Source of the DNA: Haloarcula pelagica
Lineage (GTDB): Archaea; Halobacteriota; Halobacteria; Halobacteriales; Haloarculaceae
DNA length: 64,000 bases
NCBI RefSeq assembly: GCF_030127105.1
Contig: NZ_CP126161.1
Span: forward strand, 1,054,001-1,118,000
Direction: 5' to 3'
Both the position numbers and the translations under genes were made by a program. The notes below the pieces were generated by a model that did no database searches, was not told where the DNA came from, and worked only from the letters and a program-made list of their open reading frames with translations. Positions 32,785 through 42,579 of the stretch are shown here, piece by piece (position 1 is the stretch's first letter; each line of letters opens with the position of its first letter).

Positions 32785-34563
32785 GTGGCAGACCTCACAC
32801 TGGCACTGCTTGCGGTGCTCCCGCTTGCGGTCATCGGCGTGTTGATGGTCGGGTTGTACCAGCCGGCCACCCGAACGATGCCGATCGCATGGGTGATCGC
32901 GGCCGTGGTCGCCTTCGTCGGCTGGGGGATGGCGCCGCGGCTCATCGCCGCCGCGTCGATACGCGGCGCGCTGACGGCGACACGGATACTCGTCATCGTG
33001 TTCGGCGCGATACTCCTGTTGTACACGCTCAAACAGTCCGGCGCGTTCGAGGTCATCAACGCCGGCTTCTCCTCGATCAGCGACGACCGGCGCGTCCAGG
33101 TGGTGTTGCTCTGTTTCCTGATGGGTTCGTTCATCGAGGGCGCGGCCGGCTTCGGGACTCCAGCGGCCATCGTCGGCCCGCTGCTGGTCGGGCTCGGTTT
33201 CCCACCGCTGGCAGCGGTGGTCGTCGCGCTGACCGGGAACCTGCTCGCCATCACGTTCGGCGCAGTCGGGACGCCCCTGATCATCGGCCTCCGTGACGTG
33301 GTCTTCGCCGAGGGGACGGGAGCAGCACAGCAGGTCGTCCAGCAGGGCGGCTTCGAGAGCGTGGGCGCCTACGTCGCCCAGATCGGCGTCTGGGCGGCGG
33401 TCATCCACGCGATCGTGGGGATCGCCGTCCCCTTCATCGGCGTCGCGATGATGACCCGATTCTTCGGCGAGGAACGGTCCATCAAACCCGCGCTGGAGGT
33501 GCTCCCGCTGACGCTGTTCGCGTGGGCTTCCTTCGCGGTCCCGTACGTCGCGACGGCGGTCTTCCTCGGGCCGACGTTCCCCGCGCTGTTGGGGTCGATG
33601 GTCGGCCTGCTCGTCGTCACGGCGACGCTGCGGGCGGGGTACTTCCTCCCGGACGAGGAGTGGGACTTCGGCCCCCAAGACCAGTGGCCCGACCACTGGA
33701 TCGGGAGCGTCGAGCCCGGACAGGGCGTCGGTACCGGTGGGAGCACCAGCCGTGAGGGCACGGTCGCCGCGGACGGCGGCGTGGCGACGTTCGAGGACAG
33801 CCACTCGCAGGACATGTCCCTGGGGATGGCGTGGCTGCCGTACATCCTCGTGGCCGCACTGCTGGTCCTGACCCGCGTGGTCGGCCCGGTCCAGGAGTTC
33901 CTCGCGACGACCGGCGTGCTCGCTTGGAACAACATCCTCGGGACGCCGTTCTCGGAGGGTGTCGAACTGCTGTACCTACCGGGGAGCCTGTTCGTGCTGG
34001 TCGCGGTCGTCACCTACGCGCTCCACGGGATGAACCGCCGGGAGATCAAAGACTCGTGGGCAGAAGCACTGCGCAACATCGCCCCCGCAGTCGTCGCGCT
34101 GTGGTTCGCGGTCGCGACCGTCATGATCATGCAGCGGACCGGCAGTGCGGTGGTGCTGGAGACGGCCCCGGTCGACGCCGGCATGCTCGGCTTGCTCTCG
34201 GAGATCACCGCGGACACGACGGGACAGCTCTTCCCGTTCTTCTCCGGGTTCATCGGCGCGTTCGGGGCCTTCATCGCCGGCTCGAACACGGTGAGCGACA
34301 TCCTCTTCGGACTCTTCCAGTTCCAGGCCGCAGAGCAGATCGGCGCGCCGACCCAGGTCGTCGTCGCTGCCCAGGCCGTCGGGGGCGCGTTCGGTAACCT
34401 CATCGCCATCCACAACGTGGTCGCCGCGCTCACTGTCGTGGGGCTCATTGGCGAGGAGGGGCGTGTCATCCGGCTCGAACTGATCCCGGTGCTGTACTAC
34501 GGCGTGTTGACGGGGATCGTGACGATGATCCTCGCCTACGTCGTCGCGCCGGGAGCCTTTTGA
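32785..34563 (+). CDS. lctP: L-lactate permease family transporter (LctP)
   Basis: The 592-residue carrier has about 12-14 helices and the LctP family segments SFIEGAAGFGTPAAIVGPLL, VALTGNLLAITFGAVGTPLI and, near the end, FIAGSNTVSDILFG with QAVGGAFGNLIAIHNVVAA. It imports lactate (and related 2-hydroxy acids such as glycolate). A soluble Gly/Ser/Glu loop (about 310-345) interrupts the middle. Start is the GTG at 32785. The FAD/Fe-S dehydrogenase gene follows by 22 bases, giving a transport-oxidation pair. Confidence 0.93.
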   Translation: MADLTLALLAVLPLAVIGVLMVGLYQPATRTMPIAWVIAAVVAFVGWGMAPRLIAAASIRGALTATRILVIVFGAILLLYTLKQSGAFEVINAGFSSISDDRRVQVVLLCFLMGSFIEGAAGFGTPAAIVGPLLVGLGFPPLAAVVVALTGNLLAITFGAVGTPLIIGLRDVVFAEGTGAAQQVVQQGGFESVGAYVAQIGVWAAVIHAIVGIAVPFIGVAMMTRFFGEERSIKPALEVLPLTLFAWASFAVPYVATAVFLGPTFPALLGSMVGLLVVTATLRAGYFLPDEEWDFGPQDQWPDHWIGSVEPGQGVGTGGSTSREGTVAADGGVATFEDSHSQDMSLGMAWLPYILVAALLVLTRVVGPVQEFLATTGVLAWNNILGTPFSEGVELLYLPGSLFVLVAVVTYALHGMNRREIKDSWAEALRNIAPAVVALWFAVATVMIMQRTGSAVVLETAPVDAGMLGLLSEITADTTGQLFPFFSGFIGAFGAFIAGSNTVSDILFGLFQFQAAEQIGAPTQVVVAAQAVGGAFGNLIAIHNVVAALTVVGLIGEEGRVIRLELIPVLYYGVLTGIVTMILAYVVAPGAF

Positions 34564-34585
34564 ACGACTGCGGACCCATCTTTTC

Positions 34586-37500
34586 ATGGCATACGACTCA
34601 CGACCCACCGACAGGCCCGATCCGGCGACCGATCCGAGTGCGAACTACGACTACCGCGGCGGGGACGACCACCGACCCGACCTCGAAGCGGCTCTGACGG
34701 CCCGCGTCGACGGCGACGTACGCTTCGATACGTACACCCGCGAACTGTTCGCGACCGACGCCAGCGCGTACGAACAGCGCCCGATCGGCGTCGTCTCGCC
34801 GCGGTCGGTCGAGGATGTCGTCGCTGTCGTCGAGTACTGTGCCGACCACGAGATTCCCGTGCTTCCACGCGGCGGCGGCACTCGCCTCGCCGGCCAGGCG
34901 GTCAACGAGGCGGTCGTGCTGGATTTCAAACGGCACATGGATCGGGTCGTCTCGGTCGACGCGGACGAAGCCCGCGCGAAAGCAGAAGCCGGAATCACGA
35001 TCGCTCGCCTCAACGACCGCCTCGACCCCCACGGACTGAAGTTCGCGCCCGACCCGGCCTGGGGGGACAAGAGCGTCCTCGGGGGTGCGATCGGCAACAA
35101 CACCACGGGCGCTCACTCCCTGAAGTACGGGAAGACCGACGCGTACATCGAGGAGTGTGAGGCCGTCCTCGCCGACGGGACACGAACGACCTTCGGCTGG
35201 GTCGGCGTCGACGAGATCCAGCGACGGGCCAGGGAAGTAGACGAGGACGCCGACATCGAGGGGCGAATCTACGCCGCCGTCGCGCGCATCCTCGCGGAGG
35301 ACGCCGAAGAGATCGACGAGAAGTACCCCGATCTCAAGCGCAACGTCTCGGGGTACAACCTCGACGAACTCGTCGACACCGCCAGAGAACGCGGCGAAGT
35401 CAACCTCGCACGCCTGCTGGCCGGCAGCGAGGGGACGCTTGCGATCGTCACCGCGGCGACCGTCTCGCTCGAACCGGTCCCCCAGTCGACGGCCGTCGTG
35501 CTGTTGACCTACGACGACATCCTCGCCGCGATGCGTGACGTGGCTCCGATCCTCGATCACGACCCCGCCGCCGTGGAGGTGATGGACGACACCCTGCTCG
35601 ACCTCGCTGCCGACACCGCCGAGTTCGCCGACGTGGTCTCCCTGTTGCCCGACGGCACCGACTCGACGCTCCTCGTGGAGTTCTACGCCGACTCCCCGAC
35701 GGACGCGGAGCGGAAGATCGCCGACCTGCTTGCCGATCGGCTCCCCGGGCACGACGCGAGGGCCACGCCGACCGAGGGGGCGGAGGACGTGACGGCCGAT
35801 CCCGTCCACGCCGTCGACGCGCTGGAGGCCTACGACGACGACCGGCAGGCGAAGTTCTGGAAGATGCGCAAGGCCGGCCTCCCGATCTTGCTCTCCCGGA
35901 CCGGCGACGACAAACACTGGCCGTTCGTCGAGGACACCGCGGTGCCGGCCCGGAACCTCCCGGAGTACGTCGCCGACATCCAGGCGCTCCTCGACGAGCA
36001 CGACACGTTCGCCTCCTACTACGCCCACGCCGGCCCCGGCGTCTTGCACATCCGGCCGTTGCTGAACCTCAAATCCGAGGACGGCATCGAGACGATGGAG
36101 GCCATCTCGGAGGGGATCACCGACCTCGTTATCGAGTACGAGGGGTCCGTCTCCGGCGAACACGGCGACGGCCGCGCCCGGACCCAGTGGAACCGGAAAC
36201 TGTACGGCGAGGACCTCTGGGCGACGTTCCGGGAGCTGAAAACGGCGTTCGACCCGGACTGGATCCTCAACCCGGGCAACGTCTGTGGCGACCACGACCC
36301 CACCGAGACGCTCCGGTACGACGCCGAGTACACGTTCGACGCGGGGTTCGAACCGACGCTGAACTGGGACATCGAGAACGGCTTTCAGGGGATGGTCGAA
36401 CTGTGTCACGGCTGTGCCGGCTGTACCGGCCACCAGGAGACGACCGGTGGCGTCATGTGTCCGACCTACCGGGCCAGTGAGGAGGAACTGACGAGTACCC
36501 GGGGCCGGGCGAACATGCTCCGGTCGGCGATGGACGGCGACCTGCCCGACGACCCCACGGACGAGGAGTTCGTCACCGAAGTGCTCGACCTCTGTATCGG
36601 CTGTAAAGGCTGCAAGAAGGACTGCCCGAGCGGGGTCGACATGGCGAAACTGAAAGCCGAAGTCGTCCACGAACACCACCAGCGGGAGGGAATCTCCCTG
36701 CGGGACAAACTGTTCGCCAACGTGGAGACGGTGCTCTCACTGGGGAGTGCGTTCGCTCCCGTCTCGAACTGGCTGATGGACCTCCCCGGGGCGGGCCACC
36801 TCGCCGAACGGACCGTCGGGATCAGCAGCGAGCGAACCCTCCCGGGGTTTCACCGGACGACGTTCCGCGACTGGATGGCCGAGCGCGGCGGATCACGCGT
36901 TCCCGAACGCAACGCCGACAGGAAGGCGCTGGTCCTCGCGGACCCGTACACGGACTACTCCCACCCCGATGTCGGGAGAGCGACGGTCCGGGTCCTCGAA
37001 GCCGCGGGCGTCCACGTCTCGGTGCCCGACGGCGTGACCGACAGCGGCCGTCCCGCGTTCTCCAAGAGCATGCTCGATCACGCCCGCGAGACGGCCCGCG
37101 AGAACGTCGCCGCGCTCGCGCCACGGATCCGGGAGGGGTGGGATATCGTCGCCGTCGAGCCCTCGGACGCGGTCATGTACCAGTTGGACTACCGCGACCT
37201 GCTCTCGACTGCCGAGGTCGACACGGTCGCCACGAACACCTACGGCGTCTGTGAGTATCTCGACACCCACCGCCTGCTCGACGGCGTCGAGTTCGGACCG
37301 GCCGAGACGGCGCTGGCCTACCACGGCCACTGTCACCAGAAAGCCACCACGAAGGACCACCACGCGGTCGGTGTCTTGCGCCGCGCCGGCTACGATGTCG
37401 ACCCGCTCGATTCGGGCTGTTGTGGGATGGCCGGCTCCTTCGGCTACGAGGCCGAACACTACTCGATGAGCGAGGCCATCGCCGGCGTGTTGGTGGACCA

Positions 37501-37627
37501 GATCGGAGACTCGGCGGCCCAGCAGGTGGTCGCTCCTGGGGCCTCCTGTCGGTCACAACTCGACGACTTCGGCGAGGACGGCGAGCCGCCCCATCCGATC
37601 GAGATGGTCGCGGCGGCGCTGGTCTAG
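34586..37627 (+). CDS. D-lactate/glycolate dehydrogenase, FAD + Fe-S fusion (GlcD-GlcF type)
   Basis: A 1013-residue two-part enzyme. The N-terminal half is a PCMH-type FAD oxidase (IPVLPRGGGTRLAGQAV, about 90; GGAIGNNTTGAHSLKYGK; C-terminal cap ending SGEHGDGRARTQWN). The C-terminal half has two Fe-S knuckle sets (CHGCAGCTGH with GGVMCP, about 608; CIGCKGCKKDCPSG, about 672) and two cysteine-rich CCG-type modules, the second being DSGCCGMAGSFG with HGHCHQKAT before it. It oxidises D-lactate or glycolate and passes electrons to the quinone pool. Pairing with lctP indicates lactate catabolism. Confidence 0.93.
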   Translation: MAYDSRPTDRPDPATDPSANYDYRGGDDHRPDLEAALTARVDGDVRFDTYTRELFATDASAYEQRPIGVVSPRSVEDVVAVVEYCADHEIPVLPRGGGTRLAGQAVNEAVVLDFKRHMDRVVSVDADEARAKAEAGITIARLNDRLDPHGLKFAPDPAWGDKSVLGGAIGNNTTGAHSLKYGKTDAYIEECEAVLADGTRTTFGWVGVDEIQRRAREVDEDADIEGRIYAAVARILAEDAEEIDEKYPDLKRNVSGYNLDELVDTARERGEVNLARLLAGSEGTLAIVTAATVSLEPVPQSTAVVLLTYDDILAAMRDVAPILDHDPAAVEVMDDTLLDLAADTAEFADVVSLLPDGTDSTLLVEFYADSPTDAERKIADLLADRLPGHDARATPTEGAEDVTADPVHAVDALEAYDDDRQAKFWKMRKAGLPILLSRTGDDKHWPFVEDTAVPARNLPEYVADIQALLDEHDTFASYYAHAGPGVLHIRPLLNLKSEDGIETMEAISEGITDLVIEYEGSVSGEHGDGRARTQWNRKLYGEDLWATFRELKTAFDPDWILNPGNVCGDHDPTETLRYDAEYTFDAGFEPTLNWDIENGFQGMVELCHGCAGCTGHQETTGGVMCPTYRASEEELTSTRGRANMLRSAMDGDLPDDPTDEEFVTEVLDLCIGCKGCKKDCPSGVDMAKLKAEVVHEHHQREGISLRDKLFANVETVLSLGSAFAPVSNWLMDLPGAGHLAERTVGISSERTLPGFHRTTFRDWMAERGGSRVPERNADRKALVLADPYTDYSHPDVGRATVRVLEAAGVHVSVPDGVTDSGRPAFSKSMLDHARETARENVAALAPRIREGWDIVAVEPSDAVMYQLDYRDLLSTAEVDTVATNTYGVCEYLDTHRLLDGVEFGPAETALAYHGHCHQKATTKDHHAVGVLRRAGYDVDPLDSGCCGMAGSFGYEAEHYSMSEAIAGVLVDQIGDSAAQQVVAPGASCRSQLDDFGEDGEPPHPIEMVAAALV

Positions 37628-37651
37628 AGTCTTCGGTCAGATGATGAGAGG

Positions 37652-37936
37652 CTAGTCGTCGTCAGCGGTATACGTGCCGCCGCGTTGCTTGATTCGAGCG
37701 ACGACGAGCTGTTAGTCGCCCTGTCGAAAGATCACAGCGAGGCGGAATTCGCCGATGCGTCTCTTCTTGTAGGGGCTGTTTTCCAGTGGTTCGCCGTAGG
37801 CTGGTGGGTCTCACCACGGAGACGTGACAATTTCATCGAGTTTGTCGAGGAGACGGTCTTGATCCGCGGCCGAGAGGCCGTTCAAGTCGGCCTGTGCTTT
37901 GGACGAGAGTTCCCATGTCCACACCTCGTCACTCAT
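37652..37936 (-). pseudogene. RelE/ParE-type toxin gene with two in-frame stops
   Basis: Reading from ATG 37936, the frame gives MSDEVWTWELSSKAQADLNG, then a stop TGA (37811-37813) after EIVTSPW, continues DPPAYGEPLENSPYKKRRIG, meets TAA (37712-37714) after FRQGD and finishes QLVVARIKQRGGTYTADDD before TAG. No frameshift is needed. The whole aligns along its length with the intact toxin at 42572-42853, which has Arg at the TGA position (EWRNPP) and also ends RGGDAYRSDDD. It overlaps the antitoxin gene by 8 bases, exactly as the intact pair does. Both stops are single C-to-T steps away from Arg or Gln codons, consistent with inactivation. Confidence 0.8.
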
Positions 37937-38261
37937 CGTCCGTCCCGAACTGCTCGCGAGCCGCATCCGCGCTCATCGTCTTCCCCTCACGGATGTCCTC
38001 CTCGGCTTTGAGGAGCGCAATGAGTTCGTCGCGGTCGAACATTGGAAACTCGATTGCATCTCGGAGCGTATAGCGGATGAATTCGCTTCGACTGTTGAAG
38101 CCCTGACCCTGCCAGGTGTCGTCGGTCTCTTCGAGGAACGATTCAGTGGCTTTGAAATTCACCGTCACGATATCGTCCTTACCGGCCTTGTTGAAACCCT
38201 CAATCAGTGATGGGTTCCTGCGGATGTGCCGAATACTGGGCGCGAATCGATCAACCACCAT
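37929..38261 (-). CDS. Ribbon-helix-helix antitoxin next to a dead toxin
   Basis: The core VTVNFKATESFLEETDDTW and GFNSRSEFIRYTLRDAIEF form an RHH DNA-binding domain (CopG/ParD type), followed by an acidic tail (LKAEEDIREGKTMSADAA) that would wrap the toxin. It is close to the antitoxin at 42292. ATG 38261 fits a leaderless start because an ATTATCC box lies about 28 bases upstream; GTG 38168, with AAGGA before it, would give the family-size N-terminus and is the alternative. The toxin partner downstream is interrupted, so this may be an orphan antitoxin that could still neutralise the related toxin or repress its own promoter. Confidence 0.72.
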   Translation of the reverse strand: MVVDRFAPSIRHIRRNPSLIEGFNKAGKDDIVTVNFKATESFLEETDDTWQGQGFNSRSEFIRYTLRDAIEFPMFDRDELIALLKAEEDIREGKTMSADAAREQFGTDDE

Positions 38262-38334
38262 CCAAGCGGGAACTACGGTGAGAGAAGGATAATGTTACTC
38301 GGGTTAACGGCGGTTTCGGTTGTGTCTCTCAGAC

Positions 38335-39978
38335 TCAGTGTTCATGAGGGAACGGGGGAGTTTCACTATCTTCCGGGATTACCGTGCCGGCCCCTGTATC
38401 GTCTGTCCGCGGTATCGGCCCGTCACCGATAGTGTGCTCCTCAATCCACTCGCGGGTATCTATCGGAACGAACCGCCCTTCGTCTTCTATTGGGTACCGA
38501 ATCGGCTGGCCAGGTTTGACCGAGAGTAGCTCGGAATCCTCTACGACGACGGTTCCATTGACGATTACGTACGGGATGCCGGTAGATGGCAGGCCATTCT
38601 CACCGTGTTTGTAGGTTGAATTGTCGGTCACTGTCTCCGGATCGAACAGCGTCAGATCGGCGACGCTCCCCACCTGGACACGGCCCCGCTCTTTCATGTC
38701 GTCGATGCCGGCGTCCCCGAGGTGCTTCGCAGGCCAGTAGCTCAACTGGGCGAGCGAGAACATAAGTGGGACGTCGTGCTCTCGACCGAGCCGTAGCGTC
38801 TTCGCCTTCGCTCCTGCCGTGCGCGGGTGGCCCGCGTACGACTCGTAGTCGGCGTCCCACGCCAACAGTTCGCCGTCCTCTCCCACGCCGGCCATTGCGT
38901 CGGTGGCCACGGTCATATGAGGTATCTGCAACCAGTACGGCAGCCACTGCTTCCGCGTCGGCATGAACACGACGACGGTATGGCCAGGGTCCTCTGCGAC
39001 CAGGTTCTCGTACGCTTCCTTGTCGAGGAACGAGTCTCCCACTGGGTCGTATATCGTCTCCTCGTAGACGTTCCCGTACGTCTCCTCCCAGATCTCGGGG
39101 CGGAGGAAGTCGGCGCTCACCACGGTCGACCCGGCATCGTACGGATAGTGCTCTCCCCACACGTTATAGCCCTTCTCGCGAGCTAGCCGAAGCTTCTCCT
39201 CGTTCTCCCACCAGCCGTAGTCGTTGTCGTGACACAGGATCAGCGGGGCGTCGAGCAGCATCGCGTTGGTGAGCACCTCATCGAACGCGATCGGCGCCTC
39301 TGTCGGCGTCTGGCTGCTCAGGTGGTATCGAGTGTGAATCGCCGCGAGCCGATCGTAGCGGGCGGCCGTCCGCTGGGCCTCGAACTGCTCGTAACTCGTC
39401 ATTCCACGGGCCATGTACGCCGCACCGACGCCGATTCCGAGGGCACCCTGGCGGAGGTCCTCGTCAAGTAGCCCCATGACCTGGTTCATCTGTTCGATGT
39501 CGCTCCGGGTGACGGACCAACCCTGGACGCCGTCTTCGGCGGACTCGTTGAGATAGCTCGGCCCGTTCGAGAAGTCGATCGGTTCCTCGATGTCGACCTC
39601 GGGGTCGTGGACGGCTAACCGGGCGAAGTTGAGGCTGGCGGTCGTGCCGTAGTTCACCTGCCAGCCCTCCTCGGCCTTCTTGTCGTACCAGTCACCGACG
39701 TGGAGCGCGCCGAGTTCGAGGTCCATCCCGGTCGTCGTCCCGTCCCGAAGCGACAGCTTCGTGGCGAACGGATCGACCGCGTGGAAGTGCGTATCGATGA
39801 AGCCGGGAGCGACGACGAGTCCGGTGGCGTCGATGGCCTCGTCACCGGAAATCTCGTCGGTGGTTATCGCCTCGATACGGCCATCGCTCACGCCGACGTT
39901 CCTGACTGCGTCGAGCATCGTCTCCGGATCGATGACCCGTCCATTGGAGATGACGAGGTCGTAGTGTTGCGTACCCAT
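38335..39978 (-). CDS. D-aminoacylase/N-acyl-D-amino-acid deacylase family amidohydrolase
   Basis: The 547-residue enzyme has the amidohydrolase start GFIDTHFHAVDPF (HxH), DGTTTGMDLELGALHVG, the metal-site His in IHTRYHLS, ILCHDNDYGWW, and the catalytic-type Asp in MTVATDAMAG. The C-terminal part GSVADLTLFDPETV completes the composite beta-sandwich. The family removes acyl groups from D-amino acids or hydrolyses related amides. It is not in an evident operon: toxin-antitoxin remnants lie downstream and a channel gene upstream on the same strand. It could salvage D-amino acid derivatives. Confidence 0.85.
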   Translation of the reverse strand: MGTQHYDLVISNGRVIDPETMLDAVRNVGVSDGRIEAITTDEISGDEAIDATGLVVAPGFIDTHFHAVDPFATKLSLRDGTTTGMDLELGALHVGDWYDKKAEEGWQVNYGTTASLNFARLAVHDPEVDIEEPIDFSNGPSYLNESAEDGVQGWSVTRSDIEQMNQVMGLLDEDLRQGALGIGVGAAYMARGMTSYEQFEAQRTAARYDRLAAIHTRYHLSSQTPTEAPIAFDEVLTNAMLLDAPLILCHDNDYGWWENEEKLRLAREKGYNVWGEHYPYDAGSTVVSADFLRPEIWEETYGNVYEETIYDPVGDSFLDKEAYENLVAEDPGHTVVVFMPTRKQWLPYWLQIPHMTVATDAMAGVGEDGELLAWDADYESYAGHPRTAGAKAKTLRLGREHDVPLMFSLAQLSYWPAKHLGDAGIDDMKERGRVQVGSVADLTLFDPETVTDNSTYKHGENGLPSTGIPYVIVNGTVVVEDSELLSVKPGQPIRYPIEDEGRFVPIDTREWIEEHTIGDGPIPRTDDTGAGTVIPEDSETPPFPHEH

Positions 39979-40221
39979 GGTAGCTCAACCAAGGGAGTTG
40001 TTCAGTAGGTGAATCGTCCCCGGTCGAACGCTGAATAGACGGCCTCCGTGTTTGTTATTGTCTCATATTATCCTCGGTACCCTTCCTTACTGCCGGTCGT
40101 CTGATTTCATCACAGAGTAACGAGCAATTATTCCGAGCGGTCGACGCTCGTACTGGCACATCGGAGCAAGTTCGCCGCGACCACCTCCGTCAATATCGAC
40201 CCAGTTTGCGATGCCCTCGCC

Positions 40222-40860
40222 CTAAACATTCGACTCGTCTTCGAGTCTCTCGGCGAGCCGTGAGTTCAGGGCGCCGTTGATCGGAATCAGGAAGACCCAG
40301 GTGAGCATCGCCCAAACTGGGTTGACGCTCGCCACGGCGATCGAGCTGGCGAACACGATCGGTGAGGCCAGAAAGCGCGCGGCCTGGATCCCGACGGCGC
40401 GGGAGGCGATACCTTCCTCGATGAGTTGCTTTCGCGCGGCGTAGATCCAGAGGGCGGCCAGGGAGAAGCCGGTGAGTGCGAGGACTGCAGCAATGAAGGA
40501 GACGCCGAAGCGGTTCGGATACGTGCTAAAAACACTCGTCCCGTATGGGACGAACGCCACAAGGAGCAAAAAGAGGAGGTTAAGCCAGACGATTCCCCGG
40601 TCGTGGACCTCGATGTGGACGAAGATGCGTCGGTGAAGCATCCAGTAGAGTCCGATGACCAGGAAGCTCAACATATATCCGAGGTACTCGTGCCACTGCT
40701 CGAAGACGAGGCCCGCGACGACCGATGGGGGTGTGCCTGCCGGGACCTCTGGGACGGTGATCTCTAGGACGAGCAGCGTGATGGCGATGGCGATGACTCC
40801 GTCGGAGAGAGCCAGCAGCCGGTCGGTCTCCTCGGATTCGCGTCTAAAAGGGAGTGCCAT
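40222..40860 (-). CDS. TMEM175-like (DUF1211) potassium-channel family protein
   Basis: A 212-residue protein with six helices. The first helix RLLALSDGVIAIAITLLVLE carries the '..FSDGV.AIA.TLL' signature of TMEM175 (here L-A-L-S-D). Prokaryotic members have a single six-helix repeat and assemble as tetrameric K+ channels without the TVGYG filter. It would conduct K+ across the membrane, important for a salt-in organism. No operon partner; an IS element lies upstream. Confidence 0.87.
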   Translation of the reverse strand: MALPFRRESEETDRLLALSDGVIAIAITLLVLEITVPEVPAGTPPSVVAGLVFEQWHEYLGYMLSFLVIGLYWMLHRRIFVHIEVHDRGIVWLNLLFLLLVAFVPYGTSVFSTYPNRFGVSFIAAVLALTGFSLAALWIYAARKQLIEEGIASRAVGIQAARFLASPIVFASSIAVASVNPVWAMLTWVFLIPINGALNSRLAERLEDESNV

Positions 40861-41057
40861 ACGGTATCTACGGCTCCTATCACCAAGGAACTATGCGAGG
40901 ACGAGCGGTGGAAAGGGAGAGGAGCCGGTCGGTCCTCGCTCAACAGGATAGGCTGCGAACCGTCTGGCCGCAGTGTGTCTCTTGTAATAAGCCAATGACG
41001 CCAGCGATGGCTCAACTGATGTAGAGCAACCACGGATACTCGACTTTCGGTACCGAT

Positions 41058-41086
41058 CTGCTGCATGTATCCTCTGAATGCAGCAG
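41058..41086. repeat. 9-base perfect hairpin next to the transposase gene
   Basis: CTGCTGCAT and ATGCAGCAG arms flank an 11-base loop, 17 bases beyond the transposase stop. It may be a terminator that blocks read-through or a subterminal feature of the insertion element. Confidence 0.45.
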
Positions 41087-41102
41087 TCCGTTCCACTCGG
41101 AA

Positions 41103-41957
41103 TCACTGATATTCACCTCGCTCGTGTGAAACAGCGAGGCTTCGCTCCAGATTGTAAACGACACACTTGATAACGAGTCCGCGAAATTGCTTCCACCAGA
41201 GGCGTGAACGAACGAATGCCCCGAATTTCTGTTTGATCGCAGCGTTGACTGTCTCGTTCATGTTTCGTCGATTGTAGAAATCGCTGTCAAGCCGTGCATT
41301 CCACGCTTTATGGAGCGGTGTGAACTCACGGTACTTGATGAGCGGGCGAATATTGAGATCACGGGCGAGTTGCCGGAGGTTTTCGTCGTCGTATCCCTTG
41401 TCACCGGTTAACACTGCGATAGACCCTGCGTTCCGTCGGACTACCTGTGGTGCAATCTGGGTATCGTGTTTTCGTGTCGTCGTCACGTGAATATCGAGAA
41501 CGGCGTTGGTTGCCGTATCGATCAATAGGGTCGTCTTCAACTGCTGGATGGTGAGGTTCGTTCGCTTCGTGTAGTGAGCGGAGGCGTGAGCGCGTTCAAA
41601 TCCGGACGCATCGATACCAGTGACACCGGTCACCGATAGATCAGCGAGCGAGACGTTCAGTAGTACTCGCCAGACAGCCATCTCTAAGCGATCGAATGCT
41701 TTGCAGAGTGTCGAGGGGGTAGGAATCGATTCGAGATCAATAGCCTCTCGGATACGGGGCATTTCTATGAGTTCGTCAACGAGATCGCGGTACGTGGTCG
41801 TCTTCTTCACCTTCAGACAGAGCAAGACGACGTGTTGACGGAGCGTAAATCGCTTGCGCGAATAGCGTGTCGAGAACCGTGGCATGGCACGGCGAGCCAA
41901 CACGACAGCTTGTTCAACAAATCGAAGGAGGCGTGACTTCGGGAGTGAGTCCATCAA
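41103..41957 (-). mobile_element. IS5-family transposase
   Basis: The 284-residue transposase reads MMDSLPKSRLLRFVEQAVVL at its start. DDE residues are visible in TGIDASGFERAHAS, LTGDKGYDDENL and RRNMNETVNAAIKQKFG, the last being the Y-R-E-type signature of IS5/IS1182-like elements. The frame is intact, so the copy may be active. A GGGTTTCAACAGGGCC segment near 41991-42006 would suit the right terminal repeat, but I could not find its inverted partner left of the gene, so element ends are not defined. Confidence 0.85.
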
Positions 41958-42291
41958 ACCCCGCTACTCACTCGTTGTGTTTCTCAGCAAGGGTTTCAAC
42001 AGGGCCTCCTTACCGTTTCCGTCCGTAGTTGCTTCGGATATATGTTAGTAACACACATGTCTTATCAATAGTCGTTTCGACGAAATCCGCCTTCTTGCCC
42101 CGCTGCTGTATCCATGCTCTGTGTCGGTCACGCCGATACTGACAGGCGTCGGGTGGATTCTATCTGACGTGCTGGATACAGGGCGCGTATGCAGCACGTG
42201 TACCTGAGAATCAGGGCACGTCTGATTCGGTCAGTACAGTGGATGCAGTAATCGCCGTAACCCTTATTGATACACAATTTCAACACATCAT
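41958..42291. other. Spacer between the IS and the RHH/toxin pair
   Basis: AT-richer than its surroundings, without a recognised gene. It contains the possible right end of the IS (about 41991-42006) and, at 42262-42272, CTTATTGATA about 20-30 bases before the antitoxin ATG, a plausible TATA element. Confidence 0.4.
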
Positions 42292-42579
42292 ATGTCAGAA
42301 GCCGAGTCATCCCCGGAGAAAACGACAGTAAATATTCGGATGACCGAGACGTTCTTGGAGGATGTAGACGCAACGTGGGAGGAATACGGATTCAATAGTC
42401 GCAGCGAGTTCATCCGGACTGTCCTTCGGGATGCGCTCAAACATCCCGAATTTAATCGTGCAGATCTGAAGGCAATGCTCACCAGCGAAGCCGAGATTCG
42501 TGAGGGTCGTACCCACAGTAGTGACGATGTGAAGACCGAATACGGTCTCGACCAACTGATGCCTGACAGCGATGAGTGA
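42292..42579 (+). CDS. Ribbon-helix-helix antitoxin
   Basis: A 95-residue protein with an RHH core (TTVNIRMTETFLEDVDATW, then YGFNSRSEFIRTVLRDALKH) and an acidic C-terminal arm (LTSEAEIREGRTHSSDDV). It should dimerise, bind its own promoter and neutralise the toxin encoded downstream. Its stop lies 8 bases inside the toxin gene, so translation is coupled. It is clearly homologous to the antitoxin at 37929-38261. Confidence 0.85.
   Translation: MSEAESSPEKTTVNIRMTETFLEDVDATWEEYGFNSRSEFIRTVLRDALKHPEFNRADLKAMLTSEAEIREGRTHSSDDVKTEYGLDQLMPDSDE

Noticed and set aside
37811-37813. TGA in the toxin frame as a recoded selenocysteine codon
   Set aside because: The second in-frame stop is TAA, the homolog has Arg at this site, and nothing suggests selenocysteine machinery; inactivation is simpler.
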